Of a stretch of 64,000 nt of DNA, positions 22,470-64,000 are shown piece after piece. Under the pieces are notes generated by a model. The model was not told the DNA's origin, searched no databases, and worked only from the letters and a program-made list of their open reading frames with translations. The position numbers were made by a program, and so were the translations under genes. This DNA is from Cynocephalus volans. Its lineage: Eukaryota > Chordata > Mammalia > Dermoptera > Cynocephalidae. The first letter of the stretch is position 1. Each line of letters opens with the position of its first letter. Where the stretch lies: contig NC_084463.1 of the NCBI RefSeq assembly GCF_027409185.1, forward strand, positions 113,466,133 through 113,530,132, written 5' to 3'.

Positions 22470-25385
22470 ATGCCATTGTTCTCTTTTACCCCTCCTGGAT
22501 CAGGTTCGATCTGTGGCTCTAGGATCCTAGTCCTTATTTCCTCCTCCTCACCTGTGTCAATCAGCTCAGGATGAGTCGTGCAGCGGTAGTACTAGGTGAC
22601 CAACCATCCCGGTGTCTGGGACAGAGGGGTTTCCTGGGACGCAGGACTTTTCAGCACTAAAATGGGAAGGTCCTGGGCAAGTAGACGTGTTGGTCACCCT
22701 GGGAACAACCTCAACATCGCAGTGGTTTGCAGTCGCGAAGGCTTATTTCTTTCTGTGCTACTGTCCATCTGGGGCCTTGGCTGAAGGAGGAGCCTCTGTC
22801 CAGAAAATTGCTGGTCTTGGGCACAGACAGAGGAAGGCATGTTGAAGGTTCTGTTTGAAAGTTGTGGCTGTCACTTTTGTGCACACATTCACAGGTCAGG
22901 CCAGTCTCGGAGCCCTGCCTGACACCAGGGCACAGTGCAGACCCTTCCCACAGGGAGGGGCAGCTCACAATGGGAACATTAACACCACCTGCTACTCCCG
23001 TCTCTTCTTATAGCCAGCTAGGTGCTGAAGCAGGGACCAGGGGAAGAAGAGAAGCTGGTCTGGATTGGGGGTCTTCGACTAGGTGGTAGGTGTGGGCTTC
23101 TTAAGGGGCCGAGTTCAGCCTTACCCTGTTCTGCTCAGAAGAGCAGCTGTGTCTCCTTTCGGCACCTACTTAGTGGTTGGCACCTCGCCTTGCTCTTCCC
23201 AGCTTTAGGCATCTCTTTGCAGGGCAGCCTTGGCTGTGATCCTCCTGCATCCTCCTTGTCCTTTGTGCAGAGCTCCCAAGATCCTTCTCCCTGTGCTCCT
23301 AGGAGGGATAGAGGACGCGTCCCAGGCATGCTTCGCAAGTCTCTTTGTGCTCTGCTTTCTTTGGCTGGCCAGCAAGCCTCTGTCCCACCTGTAGAATCTC
23401 CAGCTCAGAATTGGGCACATATGGGGCCCCAACTCCAGGACACAGGCCAGGCTCTCCCGAGAGCGTCCTCACATGTGCCACTTTGATAACTGTGCCAGGC
23501 GGGCCCTCTGAGCTCACCCTCAGCTAGAGTCCCTCTCGCAGTACCTGTGGTCTCCCTTGGCTCAAATGCCATTTGGAAGTAGTTAACACAGAAAGATGGG
23601 GGGGGGGTTTCTTTTATTTTGTTGTTTTACTTATCGCTCTTACATCTAAGAACACCTTCTTGAAGAGAAAACAGTTTTCCAAAAATAATGTTAAGTGTCA
23701 CAGCTAGTTCAGTTTCCTTACCTTGTCTAAGCATAAGAAAGGCCTTGTGGTTTTTGTTATGTAAAAGATAGTGTCAAGATCTATATTAGAATTATAATGT
23801 TGTTATTATTTTCATAAAGTAAGTTTGAGTATTGGAAAAATTGATCAAAGTAAGACATTTCATATGAAGTTAAGTACTTAATTTAGAACATTCATCTAAA
23901 TTTCAGGGAAGTCTGGGAATGGGAAAGGACATGAATGTGTTCATTGACTTAACATGTGGTGAGTGCCGCCTGGGGTGAGGCGTGAGACTGGGGACTGGGA
24001 GGCACCTGTAGGTAAGCCCCTGGCTGCTCAGGGTCATCAGTGGATTGACTAGCAGGATGGCAGAGAATGATCACAGGGTGTGAAGGAGCTGGGGCCAAGT
24101 GGCTGCACCAGAGAAAGCCAGGGAGAGAGCGTGCATCTCAGAAGGCTGCTCCAGGAGGTGACGCCTGAAGGCATGTGAAAGAAAAGCAGTTCGACAGGTG
24201 ACAGGGTGTATAAAGGGAGCCACACTTGCAAAAAAAATGTGGACCCAGCAGAGGTGGTGCTCCTGGGAACTTCAGTATTCCAGTCTGGCCAGAGCTTTAG
24301 GCAGCAGATGGGAAGGGTTGGGCTGGAGACTAAGCAAGGCTGGATGTTTCCTGCTAAGGAGTTTTGGATTTTGTCTGAAGGCCGGGGGGGGGGGGGGGTG
24401 GGGGGCAAGCAGGGGAGCAGTGAAGTCACTGAAGTGTTCTAAGCAGGGGGTGTCCTGTCTCTGACCCTAATGGGGAGGGGGTGGGGCTGGAGAGGACAGC
24501 AGCCTGACAGAAGCAATGGCAGGGAGACTGAGGGGTGTGGCTGGACCCCTAAGAGGTCTGTGTGGGGCTTTGGGTGTGAGGGGAGAGGGAGGAAGCCCAA
24601 GGTGGATCCTGGGTCACTAACTTGGGACTGGGAGGATAGCCCAGTGACCTGGACAGAGTCAGATTCAGATGGAATTCAGTGTACTGGAAGCCTGGGAATT
24701 TTGCATCCTTTTGCTGCTGCTTGACCAACTGAGGCTCAGTGACTGGAAGTCCAAAATTCCTTGTCATGTTATTTGCACATGCCCAGACTGGGCTTAGCAG
24801 AGTCTGACCATGAAGGTGTCTGCATTAGACTGTAAAGAGGAATCCATGGAGGACAAAGGAGTGCCATTCCTGGATGTCCACTGGAAGACCATCGTGAAGA
24901 TCACGGCAGAGATGTGTACTCCAAAGACCGTGTGAATTAGCCAGTGCAGTGTGCAATGCCAGAAAGGTCAGGAAAGCCCCATTTAAAATTGAAATCTTGC
25001 CATGTCAAGGCAGAGCAGGGATGGATTAGAAGGATGTGGGAGGCCCTTTTCTTCCTTTCAAATCAGTCCCTCCCAGACGCAGGAATCCTCCACTGAATCA
25101 GAGGGTGGCGAGGAGACCTCTCGGCCCTGTCAGTAAGAGATGGGGGCAGCGCCGCCACTTGGCTGACATGAGCCTCTTTCCGGGATTTATTTCTCTCTCA
25201 GCTTCATGTGTGCCCAGATGGACGTGAGGCTCATGGACGTTTTGTTTAAGCATGTTAGCTCAGGCTCAGCAATTGGTTTAGGTACTGGCCTGCCAGCAGC
25301 TTGTTTTGGCTTATTGTTTTTGGAAGACTTGTTTCCACCATTCCTGATTGTTTGGGTTCAGGTAACTAGTTGCACTTGAGAAAGC
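22470..25385. other. Intronic stretch, mostly unassigned
   Basis: No exon identified. 24050-24470 resembles the unnamed old repeat seen at 770 and 2553 (gctccaggaggtgacgcctg, then ctaaggagttttggattttg). A run of 15 G lies at 24384-24398. Confidence 0.5.
24384..24405 (+). repeat. Poly-G tract
   Basis: Fifteen consecutive G, a T, then six G. Likely unstable length and a potential G-quadruplex. Confidence 0.9.
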
Positions 25386-25389
25386 AGAA

Positions 25390-25560
25390 TGGTGTCATTA
25401 GCAGTGATTGTAGCTTCCGGAGGCCTGCCACTCTCTGGCTGTGTGACTGGCTAGTGAAGAGGAGAAAACAATAGTATCTACCTCATAATTTTCAGGTTCA
25501 AATGAGATAATCCACATAAAACAATAAAGAAGTGCCTGATGCAAAATAACACTCATGTGT
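25390..25560 (+). repeat. MIR SINE
   Basis: Shows gccactctctggctgtgtga, acaatagtatctacctcata and aatgagataatccacataaa. Confidence 0.75.
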
Positions 25561-25564
25561 TTAC

Positions 25565-27105
25565 TATTTTTATGACTTGACTCAGTAAGGGAAATAAAAA
25601 AACACAATTACCTTCCTTCTCGAGGACATGCCCAAGAATCCATTTTTAGTAACATAGAGGGCATTGTTTTTCACAGAACAGTTCTTCTGCCAGATTCCTT
25701 TGTGCGTGCGCAGCTAGGTTTTGCAGGGAGGTAAAGGATGGTCACACAGCTGGGTGGCCAGTGCGGGTAGAACACGGTGGCGGATGGCACTGAGAGCTCG
25801 CCGGGTTACTCCCCACCATCAGGGGTCATAGCTAGCTTTGCCATCTCCCTTAGCAACCAAGAGATTTTCTCATTTATTTACCCCAAAGTGACCTGTCTGG
25901 GTTTTTTTTTTCCATTGTCCCCACTTGTAGGTTTTTGGAAGAAGTTGACTGCCTGAAAGGACATTATAAAACATGAAAATCACTTTGAGGTGACCCACAA
26001 GTCCAGCGACCCCTTACTCCTCCCAAGCTGGATCGGAGGATTAAGAACAATAATTTCAGGTAATAAATAAATCCTTCCACCTCACCCCCTGGCACCTGAT
26101 GATTGTTGGTAGCTTGTGTGGTAGTTCTTCCTTCAGGAAGTGTAGCTTCTTCCAGGAATGCTGAAACTTGCAATTTTTCACCTCATTTAGTTGCTTGGCT
26201 GATAGACAGAGAAGAGGTCCCAGGACATCTGTGGGACCCTCATTTAGAGGTGAGGGTGATGAGAAGGCACCAACTAGAGACAGCAAAAAGGAGCGGCCAC
26301 TGAAGTAGGAGAGCCATGAGCAGGTGGCGCCTCCGAAGCCGAGACCGGTAGGAGGAAAGGCAGCTCTAGCAGATGCTGCCATAGGCCAGGGGGAACCGGC
26401 CATTGGGTCCGGCACTGGGAGGTCACTGGTGAATCCAACACAGGCTGTTATATGGGAATGATGGGGACAAGCCCCTGATTTGAGCTGGGTGATAGTGAAT
26501 AAGAGGAAAAGAAGTGGAGGCAGAGAAATGGCACAGTAGCTGGAGGATGGTGTTCAAAAAGTTTGTTTTCCCCAAGACGGGTGTTATGTAACTGATGTTT
26601 TTAACCAAAGGGAATGACCCAGTAGCGTGGTAAAGTGAGTGAGGCAGGATCGGGTTGGGGTGGGGGTGGGGGGCTCTGGAATGATGGTCTTGGGTAGGTG
26701 AGAGAGGTGAAACCCACCCGTGAGTTGGGGGTTGGGGACCCTAAATAGGAGCATCTGGGTAGGCTGGTGGATGTGCTTGGTGGCCTCTTTTCTCAGTTTA
26801 ATAAGAAGAAAAGTTACTAGCTGAGAGTGAGGACTGGGGAGATGTTGAGGAAAGGGGAGAAAGTGTGGAGTCCTTGACAGCAGAGTGGGAGGATAACTGG
26901 CCAGCAAGTGCAGCACTGCTGGGCAGCACTGGAGGCCACTGGGCTGTCTTCTCCAGCCATGTCCTGGTGTGCAGGTGAGCACGGGCTGGAAGGCCGTCAT
27001 GGTAGAAAAACAGGACATGAGCAGATACAAGGAAGACAGGGAAGAGCCTATGAACATAGGAGCAGCATCAGTAATAATTTTAAAGTGCAGGTAAAAACAA
27101 TGAGG
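25565..27105. other. Intronic stretch with nothing recognised
   Basis: No exon or confidently named repeat seen. G-rich between 26640 and 26720. Confidence 0.5.
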
Positions 27106-27109
27106 TTTT

Positions 27110-27375
27110 TTTTCTCACCCCTTCAGATTGGCAATGCCTCTTGTTGGAGATAGAAATTGTTGGAGCTTTTCTGTAGCACAATGTTTCAATATGTTCCCAA
27201 ACATACAATTCGTGTCCCCTTATGACCTGTCAGTCCCACTTTAAAAAAATTGTTCTAAGAGATTATAGCTCAAACGTGAGGAGATATATGCACAAGGATA
27301 TCCATTCCAGCAGTGCTCATAGAAGAGAAAAACTGGCACATACCTAACCCGGAAGGGACTGGTCCACTGATCTGT
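27110..27375 (+). repeat. L1M (old L1) 3' UTR fragment
   Basis: Shows gattggcaatgcctcttg, tgtcagtcccactttaaaaa, gatatatgcacaaggatatc and agaagagaaaaactggcac, the old L1 3' UTR order. Confidence 0.65.
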
Positions 27376-27379
27376 GGGT

Positions 27380-27960
27380 GTAATAGTGATAGTGGAAAAC
27401 CATAGCTCACACTCACCCTTCTGTTTTGCAGATGAGGGAACTTGGGCCCAGAGGGAGGGAGTGACAGCTCCAGTCACATTGCGTGAAGTGGAGACCCCTG
27501 ACTACAGGCAGGACACGACCTCTTCACCCTGGTTTGAAGTTGGAGCACCTTGCAAGGTACTTACTGGCCTCTTTTTTGGGGGCCACCTTACTTCAAGCTT
27601 TTAAAATACACACTTTCAAAATGTTTTGCAAGTTTGTTTACAATGTCTTCATTTCATTATGCAGAGTTTTCCTTGTGGGGATCGCTGGGTACAAAAGGAC
27701 AGTGGGGGAAGACAGGACAGACTCTGCCTGGGTGGGTGATAGGGAGGGACCATCTATTCCTGACTCCCAAGTAGTGCTTGTACTCTGAGAAAGGATATTT
27801 TCTGCTTTCTTACAACTTTTACAAAAGTCATAAAAGTACGAAGATAACACCAAGTAAATCACCTTTATTTATTTCATTGATCATATATTTATCGACTATC
27901 AGAAAATAAAATTAGGACTGTCGGAGAACATCTGGGACACATGGTCCCCTCAGTGGGAGC
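27380..27960. other. Intronic stretch with nothing recognised
   Basis: No exon or confidently named repeat seen. A MIR-like scrap is at 27420-27480 (ttttgcagatgagggaactt). Confidence 0.5.
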
Positions 27961-27964
27961 AGCA

Positions 27965-28095
27965 CTGGGTTGTGGCTGCTAGAGAGTTGGATTCTGGTTT
28001 AGTTCTTCCATGCCCCGACGCGGGGACCTAGGAGAAGCCACTCACTTTCTCTGGGCTTTTGTGTCCTCACCAGAAAAATGAGTGGGTAGGGCTAA
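27965..28095 (+). repeat. MIR SINE
   Basis: Shows gctgctagagagttggattc, ggagaagccactcactttct and tcctcaccagaaaaatgagt. Confidence 0.65.
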
Positions 28096-28144
28096 GTTAC
28101 CCACAAAAACTCCTAAAATAAATGCAATGCTCTTTTCATTCTGC

Positions 28145-28150
28145 CACGTG
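28145..28150 (+). promoter_or_regulatory. Canonical E-box CACGTG near the first coding exon
   Basis: The palindromic E-box lies 155 bp upstream of the BMAL1 ATG, inside the intron. It is the site type bound by CLOCK:BMAL1, but a 6-bp match alone is weak evidence. Confidence 0.25.
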
Positions 28151-28300
28151 CCAGTTCCGGGTTGGCGGGGGGAGAGATATGTGGGTGCTGTAAACTAGCC
28201 CGAGTCCCTCCACAGTGCCACCAAGCCCTCCACTGCTTTAGAAGAGCACATTGAAATAAACGTGCCTCTATGCCCCCTTGTAACCATTCCAGAGCATCCA

Positions 28301-59488
<31,188 letters not shown>

Positions 59489-59998
59489 ACACTAAATGTT
59501 GCTTTGGCAACAGCTACAGAATCAAAGTGCATTACTGGTGGAGTTTTACAGTCTGTGAAGCTTACTGGATAAGGAGAGAATAGCTTTTATGTATGGACTT
59601 CATAAAAGCCATCTCAGAGCCATTGATACAAGTCAATCTTACTATGTGTAACTTCAGACAAAGTGGAACTAAGCCTGCTCCAGTGTTTCCTCATCATTGA
59701 TTATTGGGCTAGCTGTGAATAGCTTGCATTAACTGTATATTTTGGATTCTGTTTGTGTTGAATTTTTTAATCATTGTGCACAGAAGCATCATTGGTAGCT
59801 TTTATATGCAAATGGTCATTTCAGATGTATGGTGTTTTTACACTACAAAGAAGTCCCCCATGTGGATATTTCTTATATTAATTGTATCATAAAGCCGTTT
59901 ATTCTTCCTTGTAAGAATCCTTTACTATAAATATGGGTTAAAGTATAATGTATTAGACAGTTAAATATTTTTAATAAATGTTTCCCTTGTTCTATAAA
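59489..59998 (+). other. BMAL1: BMAL1 3' UTR
   Basis: About 0.5 kb of AT-rich sequence follows the TAA. The end is placed about 20 nt after the AATAAA at 59973. It has no repeat inside it that I recognise. Confidence 0.8.
59973..59978 (+). terminator. BMAL1: BMAL1 poly(A) signal AATAAA
   Basis: A canonical AATAAA is followed within 30 nt by a U-rich stretch (tttcccttgttc). It is the only canonical hexamer between the stop codon and 60000. Confidence 0.8.
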
Positions 59999-60464
59999 TA
60001 GTGTTCCCATTTCATCTAATTAGGGGAAAAAAAAAATCCTACATTCTGTTATAGGTCTGGTATTGCCGGTTTCTACAGTGGGTATGTTAGGATGATCCAT
60101 GCCAAAAACATTTGCAGTGCCTTTCTGGCCTTCACAACAATTCTGGGACTTGCATAATTTCCCCAGGCAGTTAGCTTAGCTGTATTATTAAAACAGTTTC
60201 CAAATTGTTGCAATTTTAATTTGTGACAACAAAGATGTTATTGCTTACACACAAATTTCAAATCCTCTGAAATGATAAATTCAAGAGTAGATGTAACAAA
60301 CTGGCTTCTCTACCGCCCCCTATCTACTACTTCTTGCAGTTGTCTGGCTTCAAACATGAAGTGACTCCAGACCCAAACCACCTAAATATTTCTCATTCCT
60401 TTTTGAATTGGGCCACAGAATATTTAAAATAGCATTTGCATGAATAATTTGCTAAGCATAGCAG

Positions 60465-60600
60465 CACAGTATAATGGAAAAAGCACTGAACGAGTGTCAG
60501 AAACTGTTTCTGAAACTTAGGGTTACTATGTGACTTAGGAAAGTTATTTCACCCTTCACATCAGGTTGAACTAGAAAATAATACCCTCTTTTCAGCTCTA
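60465..60600 (+). repeat. MIR SINE in the BMAL1-BTBD10 gap
   Basis: Shows gtataatggaaaaagcactg, ggttactatgtgacttagga and aagttatttcacccttcaca. Confidence 0.7.
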
Positions 60601-60624
60601 ATATTGTTTTGAATTTATAGTATA

Positions 60625-60705
60625 TGGGGGGGGGTCTTCAAAAAGTTCATGGAAACATATTATCTTTTAATTCCATTTTTCCATGAACTTTTTGAAGTAC
60701 CCTTG
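60625..60705. mobile_element. Palindromic mariner-type MITE, copy 4 (81 bp), between BMAL1 and BTBD10
   Basis: tcttcaaaaagttcatggaa pairs with ttccatgaactttttgaagt. TA flanks are at 60623-60624 and 60706-60707. The interior atattatcttttaatt is reversed relative to copies 1 and 3. Lies between the two poly(A) sites. Confidence 0.85.
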
Positions 60706-60867
60706 TATTTTATAATTAGTAGGGAATTTAAGTGCCACATCACACATATACCAAATTAGACTTCCTTAAGCTATCTGATTTCTAGTTAGTTCAACAAGAC
60801 AGGAAATCTGCTATTATGTCTGGGACTAAAAATCTGGTCAAGGTGGTTATAAAGTTGGTCAGAAACA

Positions 60868-61679
60868 TTAAAACAATGGAATTTTATTTTGATGAAAAAC
60901 TCGAGTTTACAATCATTTAGTAAATGAAGAGCAAACACTTCATTTTCCTATCTCATAACTCTTAAGAAAAAAAGCATTAGTAAATAAATATCTGTGAACA
61001 GATTAAGGGTAAGGCAGACTGGATAATAAACCACCTCTGATGTTCACACTCCCTGCATATGACTCACTCTAAAAGGGTGAAAACGGCACTGGAGATAACT
61101 GAACTGGTAAAATATGGGCACTGAATTTCATCCTAATCATTCAAATAAGCCCCAAAAGATAAATACTCATTTTTTGCTCATTATGGGTGGCAAACTATAC
61201 ACATTTTACTGAAGGAATACTGTGATAGAAGCACTTATTTAAGTGCATCACAACCATAAAATGGCTTGAACAATTCCATTTAACCACCATTTATAAAGTG
61301 CAACTATATAACATTCTGCATTTTATCTGGGGTGTGAAAAATATCAATGTAGACTGAAAAGTACCCCAGCTGCCAATTTCCACCTCTTCTGAAAAGACCT
61401 AGATGTATGAAAAAGAACTGTCCCCCATACAAAGAACCAATTTCACAAACCTAACAGTAAACAAATACATTTATATAACTGGAACCTCAGGATGCTAGAG
61501 TTGTACTCATTTAAAAAACCATTCAGCTACCTTTGGTCTTTAAAAAAGCCTACACTGCAATATCCTAAACATTGTTATGTGCATCTCACAATGAAGAAGA
61601 GTGGCCTTGCAGTGCAGAATGAGGAAAGTACAACATCACTGTGAGGAGTAGCATGCTATGGTTTCAAGGAACATTAGCA
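60868..61679 (-). other. BTBD10: BTBD10 3' UTR (end inferred)
   Basis: About 0.8 kb of AT-rich sequence follows the BTBD10 stop on the - strand. The end is set about 15-20 nt past the only clear - strand AATAAA. It has no recognisable repeat. Confidence 0.6.
60883..60888 (-). terminator. BTBD10: Probable BTBD10 poly(A) signal (AATAAA on - strand)
   Basis: TTTATT on the + strand, reading AAAATAAAATTCC on the - strand. It is about 790 nt after the stop and is the best canonical hexamer between the two genes. Confidence 0.6.
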
Positions 61680-62072
<393 letters not shown>

Positions 62073-62744
62073 CTACTACAGATCCTGAACAAATGGAAAC
62101 TGAAACAAAGAAGGGAAACCAATATTCCATCTACCTAATCATCAGCCCAACAGACAGAATCTAAAGTCCTACTGATTTAATTCACAAAACCTTCCATCAT
62201 CCTTTCAGCTCCTCAATACACCAACCACCAGAAAAACAGTCTTAAAGTGGCTGTATGGAGGGGATGGGTCCCCAATACAATGGTATATAATCTGGAGCAG
62301 ATATTGGGCTCTAGGTGTGTATCCTCAATATTACTTAACTGTTCTCTTTAGAGGATTATCTGGCGTAAAGTCCTGCAATTTACTGCCACATTAGCCTTCT
62401 AGTTTCTTATATTGCTCCGGGTTTTTTCCTTCCATTTTATGAAATGACAAAGCTGTACAGCCGGTTCTAGATACCTCTGCACTTAGATCAGCAAGGCCAA
62501 CATTTTAGCCTCCTATATCATTTTAACATTACTAGTCCCAACAAGCAAGGAGTTAATTTCGATTCACATTTCCAAAGCAGCTTTCCCTGATTAATTATAC
62601 CTTCTTCCTTTGGATTACAGCCACTGAAGAGTAACAACTACTAAGGGTAACTCTAGATTTTCAATTATCAGTAAGGCACTTTCTGCAAAGATATACTGTC
62701 CTTAGAAACTATTGTAAGTCCCTTCCCTACTTTCTACTAGCAAG

Positions 62745-62960
62745 AATTACTAGTTTGGACCATGTGCCAGGCAGTACTGTAAATATTTCAGGCCTGTGGG
62801 TTACAGTTTCTATTGAAAGTACTCAACTCTGCCACTATAAAGTGAAATCAGCCACAGAGAATATGTAAATGAATGTGCAGGTTTATGTTCCAATAAAACT
62901 TTAAAAAAATAAATAAAACATGAAATGGGCTGGATTTGGCCCATGGGTCAAAGTTAAATC
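62745..62960 (+). repeat. hAT-type non-autonomous element in the BTBD10 intron
   Basis: Shows ctgtaaatatttcaggcctg, agtactcaactctgccact, ttatgttccaataaaacttt and ggctggatttggcccatggg. Same family as 53905-54090. Confidence 0.7.
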
Positions 62961-63189
62961 ATAGTTAGAATCAGAAGAAAAATAGAAAGGCTTCACGTAG
63001 TAGGGGTTCCATTAATAATTACTGCATAAGAGAATGTATGTAGATATAACTTGGCAGCTAATATGTTTAACTGTGTGTGGAGTGTGTATGTGGTGGGCAT
63101 GAGGGAGGCGCGGCAGGTGAGCAAGGCTAAAAACCTTCTGAAGACCTTCTGTAGAATGTCTTCTTCATTTTACACTTCCAGTCAGTTAT

Positions 63190-63860
63190 CATTTGAAGGG
63201 TAGCACCAGAGGTCAGAAAGTTCACCATCTCTATTTCCTTGTCCTTGATCCCTCATGGACTATTAGAAAGTCTTTAAAATTCCCATCTCATCATATTTCA
63301 TTTGTCCTCCATACAGAATTACCAGTCTAGTCAAATGTAATTACATTATATCCTTGCTCAAAAACTATCAATGGTTACCTCATGCTTAAAGAGGAAGGTC
63401 TGTACTCAGCATAATATGCAAGGCTTTTTTACAGCTTGGTTCCAACCTACTTAATCTCATCTACTATCATGCTATATTCCCTCTAAACCTAGAGCTCTCA
63501 AATATGCTGGCCACATTAAGCTTTTCACTTTTCCCTAAATATGCTTTGGTGCTTTTACACATATTGTTCTGCTCCCTGTTCCCTCTCCGCTCACTCATCC
63601 CTACAGCTCCAACCTCTTTTCTCCCTGACAAAAACATTAAGACTCCCCACAATTTCAGTCATTCACTTCTTATGCTACATAGCACTCCCAGTATAACAAC
63701 ACTTACAGCACTAAATTGTACTTACCTTTTTGCATGTCTGACTCACTTAAATAGTGAGTTTCTATACGGCAAATCCAGCATCTTTATCTAGTATCCCTGG
63801 TGCCTAGCACAGTGCCTGATAAGTTGCAGATACCAACCAAATATTTGACAAAGAACGAAT
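63190..63860 (+). repeat. L2 LINE 3' end in the BTBD10 intron
   Basis: Shows ttgctcaaaaactatcaatg, acagcttggttccaacctac, tgcttttacacatattgttc, ctagcacagtgcctgataag and an end near aaatatttgac, in L2 order. Antisense to BTBD10. Confidence 0.75.
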
Positions 63861-64000
63861 AAACTACCAGGTATACCAGTTACAAGTGATAAACTCTTCC
63901 TGGATATCCACCTTACTGAGGAGAACACTTTTTCCTTTAAAAATAAAGTCTGTCCCTGGTTTCCAGATTTACCAGCCTATTCATTCAACAAGTAATTGTT

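Larger units (their letters stand above)
1..28292 (+). other. BMAL1: Region upstream of the first BMAL1 coding exon, read as 5' intron(s)
   Basis: No coding exon is visible in these 28 kb. In human the gene has several non-coding 5' exons spread over tens of kb before the ATG exon, so this region is most simply intron; one or more short non-coding exons could be present, but I cannot identify them from sequence alone. No CpG island is apparent, so the main promoter is not here. Recognisable content is repeats, listed separately. Confidence 0.75.

Noticed and set aside
23022..23486. 154-codon open frame on the + strand
   Set aside because: GC-rich intronic sequence with no recognisable protein family.
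26551..26575. Fifth MITE copy (ttcaaaaagtttgttttc)
   Set aside because: Only one end resembles the family; there is no second inverted end and no TA flanks.
26584..27057. 157-codon open frame on the - strand
   Set aside because: CT-rich antisense composition; no motif and no start or splice support.
1..28292. BMAL1 non-coding 5' exons
   Set aside because: They may exist here, but I could not tell any from chance AG...GT pairs without a transcript; none is annotated.

Overview
This is a eutherian mammal nuclear locus, not a microbial one. It holds the complete protein-coding part of the circadian clock gene BMAL1 (ARNTL) on the + strand, from the ATG at 28301 to the TAA at 59486-59488. The last coding exon of BTBD10 lies on the - strand (61680-61990), so the two genes are tail to tail. 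This is the gene order known from human chromosome 11p15. I joined the BMAL1 exons by eye. Every junction keeps the reading frame, and the product is 626 residues without the 21-nt microexon or 633 with it.

Positions 1-28292 are read as intron upstream of the first coding exon. The BMAL1 promoter and 5' non-coding exons are not identified here and probably lie mostly or wholly upstream. This part is a mosaic of old MIR, L2 and L1M pieces, a few lineage-specific tRNA-derived SINEs, and one composite L1-derived retroposon at 21233-22202 with target-site duplications. Positions 28301-59488 hold 17 coding exons in about 31 kb, with introns from 305 bp to 4.8 kb. The 3' UTR ends near 60 kb. A short intergenic gap of about 0.9 kb holds a MIR and a palindromic mariner-type MITE. 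From about 60.87 kb to the window end is BTBD10: 3' UTR, last exon and last intron.

Species: there is no Alu, B1/B2, ruminant BovA, carnivore SINEC or horse ERE. Instead there are SINEs whose head is plainly derived from tRNA-Ile; one copy still carries an AAT triplet in the anticodon position. This fits the CYN SINE family known from colugos (Dermoptera), which is my best guess and an inference only.

How the genes work: BMAL1 is the bHLH-PAS partner of CLOCK/NPAS2 and drives E-box transcription of PER, CRY, NR1D1 and others. BTBD10 is an unrelated BTB-domain regulator of AKT dephosphorylation. They are neighbours with no known shared pathway. No new biological system was found. The points most worth a second look are the composite retroposon, three splice-level sources of BMAL1 diversity (cassette microexon, NAGNAG acceptor, GC-AG intron), and a RORE-like plus ERR-like site pair in the upstream intron.
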